Both the position numbers and the translations under genes were made by a program. The notes under the pieces are model-generated. The model searched no databases, had not been told where the DNA came from, and saw only the letters and a program-made list of their open reading frames with translations. Positions 45,595 to 56,473 of a stretch of DNA of 64,000 nt are shown in pieces. The stretch is from Darksidea phi (lineage: Eukaryota > Ascomycota > Dothideomycetes > Pleosporales > Lentitheciaceae): positions 86,287-150,286 of the forward strand of contig JASJFT010000110.1 in assembly GCA_030770425.1 (NCBI GenBank), given 5' to 3'. Each line of letters begins with the position of its first letter. Within the stretch, counting starts at the first letter, position 1.

Positions 45595-45984
45595 ATTCCG
45601 AGATTCTGGCAACGGCCTGGATCGATGGTGGAGGGGTACTGAGACGACGCGCTTGAGAGACGCGTCTGGCCGGACCTTAGCCGATTGGCCGAGGGATTAT
45701 CCAGGGCCGATCCAGAGTTGAGGGCGACTTTTCGTGAGGGAATTATCTGTCAACCAGGGACGAACTTCTCCGACGGCCAGAATATAGTTATTGGCGCAAG
45801 CATATATAGTCACGCTCTATTTCCGGGATTTATTCTGCATTTGCTCCTGCGACCTCTACCAACCGCATCGCCCGCCTACATCACCCAGCCAGAATCTACG
45901 ATTGCCGGACGATCAAGAAACGGCTACGAATACTACCACATAGAGCAATAGATCAAGCCGCCTGCGACCCAAATATCACCCACA
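45595..45984. other. Divergent intergenic region
   Basis: Shared promoter interval between MHF1 (minus) and the PGA2-like gene (plus). Nothing else seen. Confidence 0.5.
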
Positions 45985-46443
45985 ATGGAAGGACTCCCTC
46001 AAGGCCTCCCTAGCCTCGAAACCCTCGCGACCTGGCGCGACAACTTCGTGCGCAACACCTCGGAAGCCTTCACCAACATGAAGCCCGAGGGCTACATCCG
46101 CCTCGTCGTAATATTAGGCGCCTATGCGCTCCTCCGTCCGTACATCATGAAGATCGGCGCAAAACTACAAGAGCGGCAGCACGAGCGCGACGCGCTGGAA
46201 GAGCTTCTTCCTGCGGATATACATCCCAATGAGCTGCGGACGGGCAAGAAGTTTGCGATACCCGGGGTGGAGGAGAGCGATGATGAAGAGGATGGGGAGG
46301 CAAAGCCAGGACAATGGGGGAAGACGGCGAGGGTGAGGCAGAGGAGGTTTATTAGGGAGAAGTTGGAGGAGGAGGAGAGGAGGTTGCAGGAGGAGCAGGA
46401 GGCGGAGAGTGATAAGGAGATTGAGGATTTGTTGATTGATTAG
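45985..46443 (+). CDS. Pga2-like ER protein-trafficking factor
   Basis: Single exon, 152 aa. A short N-terminal part (LATWRDNFVRNTSEAFTNM) leads into one membrane segment (YIRLVVILGAYALLRPYIM), then KIGAKLQERQHERDAL, an acidic patch (EESDDEEDGEA) and the conserved GQWGKTARVRQRRFIREKLEEEERRLQ tail. This matches the fungal Pga2 family, ER-membrane proteins needed for protein export in yeast. Length is typical. Confidence 0.8.
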   Translation: MEGLPQGLPSLETLATWRDNFVRNTSEAFTNMKPEGYIRLVVILGAYALLRPYIMKIGAKLQERQHERDALEELLPADIHPNELRTGKKFAIPGVEESDDEEDGEAKPGQWGKTARVRQRRFIREKLEEEERRLQEEQEAESDKEIEDLLID

Positions 46444-46989
46444 GAGTTCGGACGGTGTTGGATAGAATGTGGTAGGGTTGGGGATCTGTTTTCACGAGCT
46501 TGGAGAAGCTTGGGAAGCTTCTTTCAATGTTGGCGTTACACGGGGACTCCCTGGAATGTAAGTAATCTCGGCCCTTTCGGAGAATGGCACTGAGCGGTAT
46601 AGAACGCTTGAAGTGGTTCGTAACGCATTCCTCGGTCCTCCTGATGTTGCGACGCTGGAATGTGGAGTTGGCCATCTAACAGTTCAACGAGAAACAGAGC
46701 TTCTAGAGGTTGAGTTAGATAAAATCATCAACGTGGTCATAATGTCTAGTATTCGCTCTCGCGTCCGACTCGCATTCAACATGTACCAAGATCTGTTTCT
46801 TCTTCCAGTCTTTTTTCTTAACATTTTCATCCCTCAGATCAGCAACGCAACCACGCCAGGCACGTTGTCCCCAGGAATCCAGCGCGTACACAGGGGCAAC
46901 GGCACTCCCTGACCCCTTACTTTCGCCCATAAAAACACCACCATGGCCGTTCTCGCCCGCCCCATCGCCCATGGTCGCCACCGTGCATC
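46444..46989. other. Intergenic
   Basis: 3' flank of the PGA2-like gene and 5' region of the AA11 fusion gene. No gene supported. Confidence 0.5.
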
Positions 46990-49900
46990 ATGGCACTCCA
47001 CTCCTTTACGCGTACACTATGTACGCTTTCGTTACTCCTTCCACTGGTCCTCTCTCATATGCAAATGGAAGTACCTTCCCCACTACGCGATCCTCACAGC
47101 AACCGCACCGCCGAACCCAAAGACTACAACATACTGACCCCCCTGCACGCCGATGGCAGCGATTTCCCATGCAAAGGATATCAATTAGATACCCCACTCG
47201 TTCCAGTAGCGACGTATGAAGCGGGCGGAACTTATGAGCTTCGCCTGAAGGGGGGCGCGACGCACGGCGGTGGGAGCTGTCAGATTAGCATGAGCTATGA
47301 CAACGGCAAGACCTTCAAGGTCATAAAGAGTATCATTGGGGGATGTCCGCTTGCGAAGAGTTACGAGTTTACGATCCCCGAGTATGCGGAGAGTGCGCCT
47401 TGTCTTTTTGCTTGGACTTGGTATGTAGAATACGCATCGATTGGGAGCCAGGGCTGATATACTACAGGTTCAATAAGGTCGGTAATAGGGAGATGTATAT
47501 GAATTGCGCTGTGGTCGACATCGTAGGCGTAGGCGGCGCGGAGAAAGGCGATATTGACAGCGCGTACGCTGAAGACTACATGGCTTCTGCTCAGGCTTCT
47601 CTGAGCGATCTTCCGGATATGTTCGTTGCGAATCTCAAGAGCGTTAATGATTGCTCCACAAAGGAAACTGTTAACGTAGACTTCGCCGACCCTGGATTGG
47701 ACGTCGTGTATGGCGATGGCATGGGTGCTTCTTCCTCTTCTTCTATCGTCGAGCGAAGCAATGAAGGTGCTTGCACGGGAGCCAGTTACGAGTCTACCAA
47801 AAGCTCTGTGGTGTTTTCGCCGTCTAGCGACTCCTCTTCCGAGTACTTATCTGGAGACTCGTCTACTGGAACCGACGGAAAGTGGCACGGAGACAGCGAC
47901 AATCAAGTGACGGTCAACACCAACAGTAGCGGCGGCTCCCCTGCGTCCCCGTCATGCAACGACGGACAATGGCATACCGAGTGCGTTCCTCAGCCTTCTC
48001 AAGCCTCCGCCACGTCGACGATACTCGACAGCGATGCGGTTACCTCCACCGACAACACGGCCGGGGAGGATGCTAGCGAGAGCGTCGGCACTTCTGCTGA
48101 TGTGGCCGATGAAGACGGTTCAGAGCCTGCGCCTGAGAAGCACGAGTCGGCTTCAAAATCCGCTCACGATCACGCGAAGCCAGCCGAGTTTTACGAAGGC
48201 GACAACGAAGTAGCAGACAGCAAGTACGACTACAACTACAAGGACTCTTATGCTTACGCCGATGGTTCGGATGCTTACTTTAATCGTCAAGTTATTGCAT
48301 CTCGCAAATTGCCTGAAGAGGAGCCCACCCCCGTACCTGGTGTTGACAGCGATGAAAGTTCCGTGGTCACAGACCCGGGTTTGGCTCCAGATGAAACAGT
48401 GACTTCCATCGCTGCTGCGGAGGAAGCCCCAGAGCCCACAGAAGTACCCCTCTACAACGAAGAGGGCGAACCACTGCCCGATCCATCTGTCGATGCTGAA
48501 GACGATGTTACAATTCCGGCTACAAATTCAAATCCCGCCGAACCCGCTTTGGAATCTGTTGCACTTTCGCCAAATGCTAGTCTCTACGCCAATACGACAT
48601 CAGATGCTAGTGTTCCAGAAGTGACGATCGTTTTGGACGATGACGTCTCTATCGACGATCAATCCGACGATCAATCCGACGACCTTGCCAACTCCGATGT
48701 CTTCGACGTCGGCCCCTGGGTCGAAGAACTTGCCAAGCTCAATCAGGGTCCCTCTGCTGATGAAGAAATGGCTCTACCAGACGGATTTTTGCCTTCTAAT
48801 GATATTCCTGATGCTATCCCGTTTGTTGAGATCTCGGATGAATATTACAATCTAGAGCGTGTTAAGCAACAGGAGTACAGGTAAGTACCAGTTAAATTGA
48901 CTAGCTATAAACATGGCGAGTTGGTCAGAGATTGGGCTGCTGACTTGTAACTGTAGCCCTACACAACCAGACCATCCAGAGATTACTGAGGAGTCGTATG
49001 AGGAATTCGGTAGTTACAGTGATGGTGATGATGATGAAGAAAGCGATGGCGATGTGGAGACACATGGATGGTGTGAAAGACCGGTGTACAACTGCAGGGG
49101 CTGCAAATGGCCAAAACGGTGTATGAAGATCAACAAATGTACATGGTCTTGTACACATAGACGTAGGTTTGTTCCTCCGTTTGAGGACAAGTTGCAGCTG
49201 ACTGGGCGTAGACACCAAATCGTCCTCGACGCGAAGCCGCAGCCGCCACAGCCGCTCATCTCACTCGCATCGCACAATAACAACTGCAAGCTCAACTACT
49301 GCTCCTCCCCCGCCGCCGACAAACTCAACAACCTCGCCCCCACCTCCGACATCATGCCCGCCATTGCCTACCCCTTATGCCACTGGTAACCCGAACGACT
49401 TCTTGCCCTGCAAGCCAGGCTCTTTCCTCTGCAAATCATCCACAGAGTTCTATACTTGCGGTCAGTTTGGCGGTAGCCAGTGGACTTACGGCGCTCTACG
49501 CCAAGTAGTTGCGGGGATGGCATGTCGGCCTAACCTTGTCAAGGGTAGCCCGAAGAACAAAAGGTCGTCTGGGTGGTGGATTACGAGCGGTGATCAGCTG
49601 GGCGAGGACGTGGAGAGAACAGTTGATGCTGATGGTGATACAGATGCAGAGCAACCTAATCCGATGGACGATATTCTAGCGAAGCTAGATAAGCTGAGTG
49701 AGAACGTCAAGACGTTGCTTAATAGCTTCAGTGAAGAGGTCTCTGGCGAGGAAGATAATAACGAAACTGATGGCGATACTGAAAGTGACGATCTGTGGAA
49801 CGCGGGGGTCAAGTTCGTAAAGAGGCGTTTCGGGTGGTGGGTCTCTGGCCGAAACCAAATTGGCAAAGAAGCGGATGAGATCAACCCTCTCGACATCATC

Positions 49901-52900
49901 TTCGACAAGCTCGACAAACTCTCCAAGGCCATCGATAAACTCTCGGGCTTCTACAACCACAGCACCGACCAAACCCACAAGCGTAGTTTCGGCTGGTGGC
50001 TCTCCGGCGGCGGCTACAACGCCGGCGAAGAAGACGGCGATCCCCTCGCTACCATTCTTGGGAAACTCAATGCTCTCATAGAGAAACTGGAAGGCCGCCC
50101 CGGAAAGAAGGAAGACGACCCTAAGCATAGGAAGCGTGCTTGGGGTTTCTGGGGCACGCTCGGCTCTGATGCTGCGAGGCCCGAAGATGTCCAAAATGAG
50201 GATGGTGAATTGGAAGATCCATTTGCGCCTATTACGGAGAAGTTGGATCAATTGGCTGAGCTCGTTAGGCAGCTTCTTAAGTCTTTGGGTAATGGTGATG
50301 AGGGTGGGAGTGGGAGGCATGATAAGCATGGGCGCCCTCATACCTGGACGAGGAACAAACGTCAACTTGAAGAAGCCGAATCTCCGATCGACGAGGATGA
50401 CGTCCTGCTCCCTGAAGTCGAACCGAGCGAGGAAACAGATACTCCCTTTGAAATCGAGCTTCCCAAGGTCAACCTAAGCGACAGCTCACCTGGCATCGAC
50501 AACGTTACCGCGTCCCCTGCCCAAAACGTCGCAAATACCTCGTCCCCAGATCTTTCAGGCCTCTTCCCTGGGTTCGATCTAGACAATGAGGATACCACTG
50601 CTCTTGACACCCTGAACGAATTCGACGAATTTGATCCTTCTAGCGTGGTTGAGAATGTCAACCCCGACACCGATGCCGACGAGAATGTAGTTGACGGGAC
50701 CGAAAACGATCTAGACGAAGATCTAGCAGCTTTTTTCAAAGGCTTTGATTTGGAGAATGAAGATATGACTGCTGCCGATACTTTGAATGAGTTTGAGAAC
50801 TTCGACGCGCTTGAAGAGAGGCGCGTGCGCAGACACCAACCCGATATATCTACTGTTTCCGAATATTCTGAACTCGATCCAGAAGGCGAAGAGACGGATG
50901 AAGATCTCTATGAGTGGGTTGATGTGTGTAGTGTTAAGGGTCAAGATGAGTCTGAGGATGATGATACGTATGAGGAGCGACGTATCCGCAAGCGACAAGA
51001 AGAAAACGATGACACCCCATCTGTTAAAGACATCACCCCGGACCCTGAACCCTTCACCAACAATGCCGACTTCGATCCTACTACCTTAGCCGATGACACT
51101 CCCCTTGCCGACCTCTTCTCCGGTTTCGATCTCGAAAACGAAGACGCGACTGCCCTAGACACCCTCAAAGAGTACCAAAACTTTGAGCTCGACGGTTGTG
51201 AGAGCTGTCGTGAGAGCACGCTGAGAACGAGGCAGGTTGGATTCGGAGAGGACGTCGAGCCAGATCCATATGAGGATATTGCTGCGGCTGCAGAGGCTAT
51301 GTTTGGGAAGGAGGCGAATCCGCTTTATCAGGGGCTGTACAATCCTAATGCGGAGAATGGGCCGTCTGGGGCTGCGGGGGAAGATGAGGACAAGAATGAG
51401 GGTGAGGATGAGAAAACAGAGGAGGGCGAAGGGGCTGGACAACCACCTGCTGCTAATAGCGAAGACGGTGATACTCCTGACGGCGAGGAAGTCGACTCTA
51501 CTTCGTCGTCTGGAGAAGGCGATTCCCTTCCCGCAGAAGAAGAAGATTCCGCTCCTGCTGAGGAAGAAGATACCACTCCCGAAGTAGGAGAGAGCACTCC
51601 TCCTGAAGAAAACACCACTCTCACTCCATCCACTTCAGAATCCCCAACCGCCACATCTACCTCCTCCACAATCGCCCAATCGGACTTCGAAGACGCCGTC
51701 TTGGTCCCCGCCTCGGAGGGTCCCCCTGAAAACGACAGTTCCGACCATGACGGTCTCTCACAAGATATTCGCCGCCTCCGCCGTCGCCAGAATAATCCCT
51801 CCGGCTTCAAATTCACTGACAACGATGGCGTGGATTCTGACCCTGTTGCATTGTTTGGTCCTGAACCGAAGGATTATCAGGAGAAACATGGACCTACGAT
51901 AGTGGCTCTGACGCCTACGCCTGTGGCGAAGGCAAAGGCAAAAGCGAAGGGGAAGACGACAGGCAAGGTGACAGGAAAAGCAACTGGAAAGGCGACTGGA
52001 AAGGCGACTGGAAAGGCGACAGCAAAGACGACAGGAAAGGCAACAGGAAAAGCAACAGGAAAAGCAACAGGAAAGACAAAGCCCAAGACGCCCCCGTTCA
52101 AGAGCACCGCTATCCGCAGACAAGCCTTGGATCATGTCGGCAAAGCTGTAGGTAAAGCAATAGGTGGAGGTCAAGGTCGTCCTGCACCTGCATCTGCAGC
52201 CGCACCCCTATCCCTAGCCAATGCCCACTCCATCGACAAACCCGTCCTCGACCCTATAGACAAAGCAGCAGCCAAAGCCCAGCCCAAACCCCTTCCCCGC
52301 CTAGCCGGTTCTTTCGCCGAGCCCGAGGTCGACAAGCACGGCAATCCCGTGCCCAGTTTCGGCGATCTCGGCTCCGCTGACGCTTCGGATGTGATAGCGC
52401 TTTTCCCTGACTTTGTACCGCCTGATCCTGTTCTTGATGGTCTTCCTGGTCCGGATGGGCCGGCAGGGGTGGATGGTAGTGGGTTAGACACACCTGTTGG
52501 GCAGGATGATGGACAGGGTGCAGAGGAAGAAGATGTCGGTGTGCCTGTTGAGGTGAATCTTGCAGACCCGGCGACCGTTGAGGGAGAAAGTGTTGGCGAT
52601 GAGAATGAAGAAGCTGTGGATGATATCGCAGATAAGTCTACGGGTGTCAGCGATGTACCCGTCGCCACTCGTGTTCCTGAGCCTGGGCCCGAGCCAGAAG
52701 TTGAGTCGGAAGATGCTGTTACAGAGCCCAACGCTGTCCCAATCGATCCGCCAACCTCCTCCCTCCTCCCCGAAGTCATCGGTGAGGCCGTAGCAACAAC
52801 AGTCTCAGTACCTACCGCTTTCCCCACACTAAACGCCACTGCCGTCAACAGCACCGCCGAATCCCTCCCCGTACCCGAAGACGAAGACGAAGATGAAGCC

Positions 52901-53503
52901 GGCGACTGGGAAGATGGCATCCTACCCTTCTACTCCGACGCCGTAGAAGAACCCACCTCAACTGTCTCCACAGACGCCGTAGCCAGTATCCTACCATATA
53001 TCATGGGCCCCGGCCCCGTCGTCCCCGACGGTGTAAGCATCAACTGGCCCGGTCCATCAGACCTCGGCGACATACCAATCGACACTGTATCCATTTCCGT
53101 CGACGCGGTACCTACCTCCACCTCCACCTCCGCCTCCGCCATCCCCGCCGAAGCCACCGCCCCAACGGAACCCCCATCAACTATACCATCCGAGCTCCCT
53201 CCACTCCCAAGCGTGATAGATACATGGCCTCCTCCACTCCCAGGCGTAACAGGCGCATGGCCTCCACCCCTCCCGGGCGTCACGGACACGCCTCCCATAC
53301 CCTCCGCACCGCTTCCCAAACGCTCCATGAATAAAGTCGAAATGGTGAAACGCGCCGTCGCTAAGAACCAAGCCCTTATGCAGAAGAAGAAGATCCAAAT
53401 GGAAGCTTTGCTAAAGAAGCCTGCTCCAGGGAGGAGGAATGCGCATTGTCCGCTTGTACCCGCGGGTTATTATCGGGATGATTTGCATGTTAGGGGCTAT
53501 TAA
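46990..53503 (+). CDS. Secreted AA11-like LPMO fused to X278-like module and dibasic repeat tail
   Basis: Four exons, 46990-47420, 47468-48880, 48957-49162 and 49212-53503, all phases closing; 2113 aa. Signal peptide 1-22 exposes His23 as mature N-terminus; with His92 (THGGGSCQ) and Tyr154 (NREMYMNC) this gives the copper brace and axial Tyr of AA11 chitin-active LPMOs. Residues about 180-615 are an acidic Ser/Asp/Glu linker; a Cys-rich patch (YNCRGCKWPKRC...CTWSCT) and a Ser/Arg then Pro-rich stretch follow. Residues about 748-790 (PCKPGSFLC...YTCGQFGGSQWTYGALR...C) fit the X278 module that accompanies AA11. Then come four dibasic-site/G-W-W units (from residue 800), three GFDLENED repeats, a GKAT array and PPPLPGVT repeats. 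Kex2 processing is inferred. A two-gene model is possible, but the GTAGGT...CGTAG intron at 49163-49211 joins the frames cleanly. Confidence 0.75.
49559..50362 (+). repeat. Four KR-preceded G-W-W/F-W units in the AA11 fusion protein
   Basis: Units begin at dibasic KR sites: KR (49559-49564) then SSGWWITSGDQLG; KR (49820-49825) then RFGWWVSGRNQIG; KR (49979-49984) then SFGWWLSGGGYNAG; KR (50132-50137) then AWGFWGTLGSDAA. Each is followed by an acidic stretch and an amphipathic helix of the form LDKLSxxVKxLL. A fifth KR at 50357-50362 is followed by QLEEAES. Spacing between KR sites is 87, 53, 51 and 75 residues. The layout is that of Kex2-processed repeat precursors. Confidence 0.8.
50561..51190 (+). 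repeat. Three GFDLxNEDxTAxDTLxEF repeats
   Basis: Protein repeats at about 50570-50630 (GFDLDNEDTTALDTLNEF), 50740-50800 (GFDLENEDMTAADTLNEF) and 51118-51180 (GFDLENEDATALDTLKEY). Each is followed by a dibasic or tribasic site and then Gln or His (RRVRR-HQP, RIRKR-QEE, LRTR-QVG). Confidence 0.8.
51935..52085 (+). repeat. GKAT/GKTT low-complexity array in the fusion gene
   Basis: About a dozen 12-bp units of the type GGAAAGGCGACT encode KAKAKGKTTGKVTGKATGKA-type sequence, a strongly basic block within an otherwise acidic protein. The nucleotide units are near identical, so length may vary between strains. Confidence 0.85.
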
Positions 53504-53939
53504 GTGGAGTGAGAGGGGAAAAGAGAAACGATGGGAAAGGCGGGAGGGGAAGGGAAAGGATGGAGTGGAATGTGAGATGCATGGGAGGTTGATCGAAAAA
53601 TGGAAATGAAGGAAGATAAAGTGTTTTCTTTCGGCGCTGGTTTTCGCAAGTATGAATGGGTTTAGTAGAGTTGATCATTCTTTCAGATAGCTGTTTTATA
53701 TAGCATAATTCCACGTCGTCGTTTTCTGACCGCCTTCGTTCCAGTGGGTTCTACATCGCAATCTCAAGGTACCATCTACGGCACCAAGTCATCACGACTC
53801 TTCGTGGATAATCATTGATTTGCCATAAACTGTGCGTGGTATATACTTCAAACAGCCTCACCATAACTCTGATCAAAAAAAGAAAAAAAAAAATTAATAA
53901 AAAAAAAAAGGGAAAAAAACCATCCTCCAAACCAACTCT
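53504..53939. other. Intergenic with poly-A/purine tract
   Basis: Convergent 3' regions. 53876-53921 is almost pure A with a few G and T, a slippage-prone tract. Nothing coding. Confidence 0.6.
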
Positions 53940-55445
53940 CTACCGCCCGGAACCCAACTCGTAAGTCCCACTGTGCTGCTGTCCATACTGGGGATACCTC
54001 TGCTGTTGCTGTCCCCCAGGCAACTCCTGCCTCCCATGCCCACCATCAACCTCATGCGCGCCTCCGTGTCCGCCCTGCCCTTGATACTGATACTGATATC
54101 CCCACTGCCCTTGACCACTCTCTTGATGCGCACCGGTATTAGCGACCTCGTGGCGTGGAGGCGGCATAGACCCAAGGACTTCTCTCGGCCCGTTCTCGTG
54201 CAGAGTCGTTGTAGCTGAAGCGGGGGCGGGCGAAGCAGGTTGGACCTTCTTAGTCGTAGGGGTGGACTGTGGACTGATCTCGCCCATGCCGCCACCGACT
54301 TCCTTGCGGGTAATACCCACCATGGGGCCTTTCTCTTCGATCGGACTGACGTCGCGCTTAGTCGTTGCGAAGGCAGCATTTGCTTGCGGGACGTGCAGGG
54401 GTACGGGGTGTTGCATTGGTGGGGGACTGAAGGGCCCGTTTCCGGAGTAGGGGGTTGACGCCACGAGTTCTGGGTTATGCTGGAAGTTCTGCGTCGAGGT
54501 TGGTGGAGGCATGTAGATGGGTTGTTGCTTTTTGCGGCGAAGAAGTAGGATTATGGCGATGACAAGGAGCACGCAGAATGCGGCTCCGATGCTAATGCCC
54601 GCTTTTGCGGCGGTGTTGAGGACCGAGGAGGAAGAGCTTGAAGCCGCGGCTGTGGGATCGGATGTGCCTAATAGCGTCGTTAGTGATATGTCGAGAGAGA
54701 AATGGGAAGGCCAGGTACTGAATGTCTGAGAGGTAGCAGTAGAATGTGAAGGGGTCTGAGTATCTAACGGGTGTCAGGGGGTTTACAAGATGATGGGTGG
54801 CGATTCCATCCGAAAGAACGGATGGCATATGTCCATATCAGCCCCACAACCAAATAAAAACACTCCAGCCTCATTATGTAGAGTAAGAAAACCCCTTACC
54901 AGTCGCACTCGGTCCACTAGTGGGTCGCGCTCTAGTCTCTGTCCCGGTCCCCGTACTCGTGCCCGTCTCGGCGGCTCCCGTCTCACTCGCACTACTTTCC
55001 GTAGGCAGAGCCAGCGTCGAACTCGGCAAAGCCATGCCCGACGGGCTCTGATTGTGATCCACACAGTATTGCACTTGAATACCACTGAGCATGCTGACGT
55101 CGGTAGCCGTATTCATATTAGCAAAGGTACAGCTCGTGGACGCGCATCGTGTAATGGTTGCGATCCGAAGATCGAGGTTGCCTTTGTTGCACCAACATGC
55201 TGCATTGTCGCAACCCTATAACGAGATTAGTCTCCTTGGGTGGAGAGAGTTAAGAGGGCATTTTGGGAGTATTGATACATGAGGGGCTCAGTGGGATAAG
55301 ATGAATTGGCGCGACAAAGTATAGAGGTTGGAGGAGAACATACGTTGTATGCATAGTCGTAGTTGCAATCTCGCATGCAAGGTGCCATCGCTGAGTACCC
55401 TGGGTAGGCGGTGAAGGGATTGTACTTTCCATCGAGTTTCGACAT
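53940..55445 (-). CDS. CFEM-like eight-cysteine membrane protein
   Basis: Three exons, 55445-55344, 55215-54900 and 54667-53940, phases closing; 381 aa. The N-terminal domain has eight cysteines in a CFEM-like order (APCMRDCNYDYAYN, then GCDNAACWCNKGN, RCASTSCTF and QYCVDH). A Ser/Thr-rich stalk (SSASETGAAETGTSTGTGT) leads to a single transmembrane helix (AGISIGAAFCVLLVIAIILLL) followed by RRKKQQ, then a Pro/Gln/Gly-rich cytosolic tail. No classical signal peptide is seen before the first cysteine, so the N-terminus may be incomplete or use the TM helix as signal anchor. Roles of CFEM proteins include haem or surface sensing; here the function is unknown. Confidence 0.75.
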
Positions 55446-56473
55446 CTTGACGGTAAGACTGTAAACTCTCTTCTCTTCAGATCTCTTTCACTGCTAATTC
55501 AGTCTTTGCAGCACAACCTCTCCTCAGAAGTCCAAGAAGGGGAACCAGTGCTTACAGTAAGGATGGGTCTTCCCTACTCTTAAACCACGCACACGCGCTG
55601 CCAAGCTTTGGGCCCACCGGTAGATGGTCACTCAGCAGCCACTGTAGAACAGGGTAGGAAAAGATCTCTCAAACACGAGAAAAGAGCCGGGGGGTACTGG
55701 TCGACCCGCAACACCATTGGCAGGGGGCAACGATGAGATTGGATATCCGGCCAATATAACATTGTCATGCTTGCTTGCCCCTCTGCGCTTATGTTACCAA
55801 GGGACGCATATTGGCGGCCTTAGACATCTGTGGTATGCCCATGAGTGACCACAAGTAACCACTATTGCCCTGTATCATCAAGCGAAAGTACATGAACCTG
55901 TCGGAGTTCATTCAACTAGCGAAGCCGGACTCGCATCCCCCTATGACCATCGGAACATGCACTTTGCCCATCACCATTTTCCGTTCCCTTGACCTACTGC
56001 CGCCCCGTGTCCCCCCACCGCAACCCGCTTCCCTCTCTCATCCATCGCCACAGTAGTTGTAGAAATAGCCTTGGCGTTTCAAGATAGCCTCTTGTCCCAT
56101 AACCGGGCATACGGGCCATTGGCCAACTCGCCTCGTCTTCGTTGAAAAAGCAAGCCACGAATGCGAGATGGTGAACACGGTTGACCAATCAGAGGCGGTG
56201 TGGCTGCAGAGACGATGTGTGGTTGGGTGCGGCTCGCGTGCCCCTGCGGGAATAGAACGGTACGAGCGGTAGATTGCGGGTTTGGCTATAATTAGCGTTG
56301 CGGCCCGAAGACCATTTGAGCAAGAGCCTCGCCGATGCTGTTCGGTAACGTAAACGAGAAATGGTAACATGCAAGAAGAGGTGCTTGAAGGTAAATGATG
56401 CGGTGAAGATGCGGGGGTATTCGCATTTCGCTATTCAACGCCGATAGTACCTTTCCTAGAGGAGTGATAATCC
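55446..56473. other. Intergenic
   Basis: About 1 kb between the CFEM-like gene (5' side) and the MGS1 stop. No gene, RNA or repeat supported. Confidence 0.5.

Noticed and set aside
51328..51822. 164-codon minus-strand open frame
   Set aside because: Antisense to the acidic repeats of the same gene; no start context or domain.
52171..52920. 249-codon minus-strand open frame
   Set aside because: Antisense shadow of the low-complexity AA11 fusion tail; Ser/Gly-rich translation simply mirrors Asp/Glu/Pro/Ala codons.
49364..53503. Separate gene starting at about 49364
   Set aside because: No ATG in good context at that place; the open frame extends upstream to an acceptor at 49211, and the upstream exon phases match, so a single fusion gene is preferred, though cDNA is needed.
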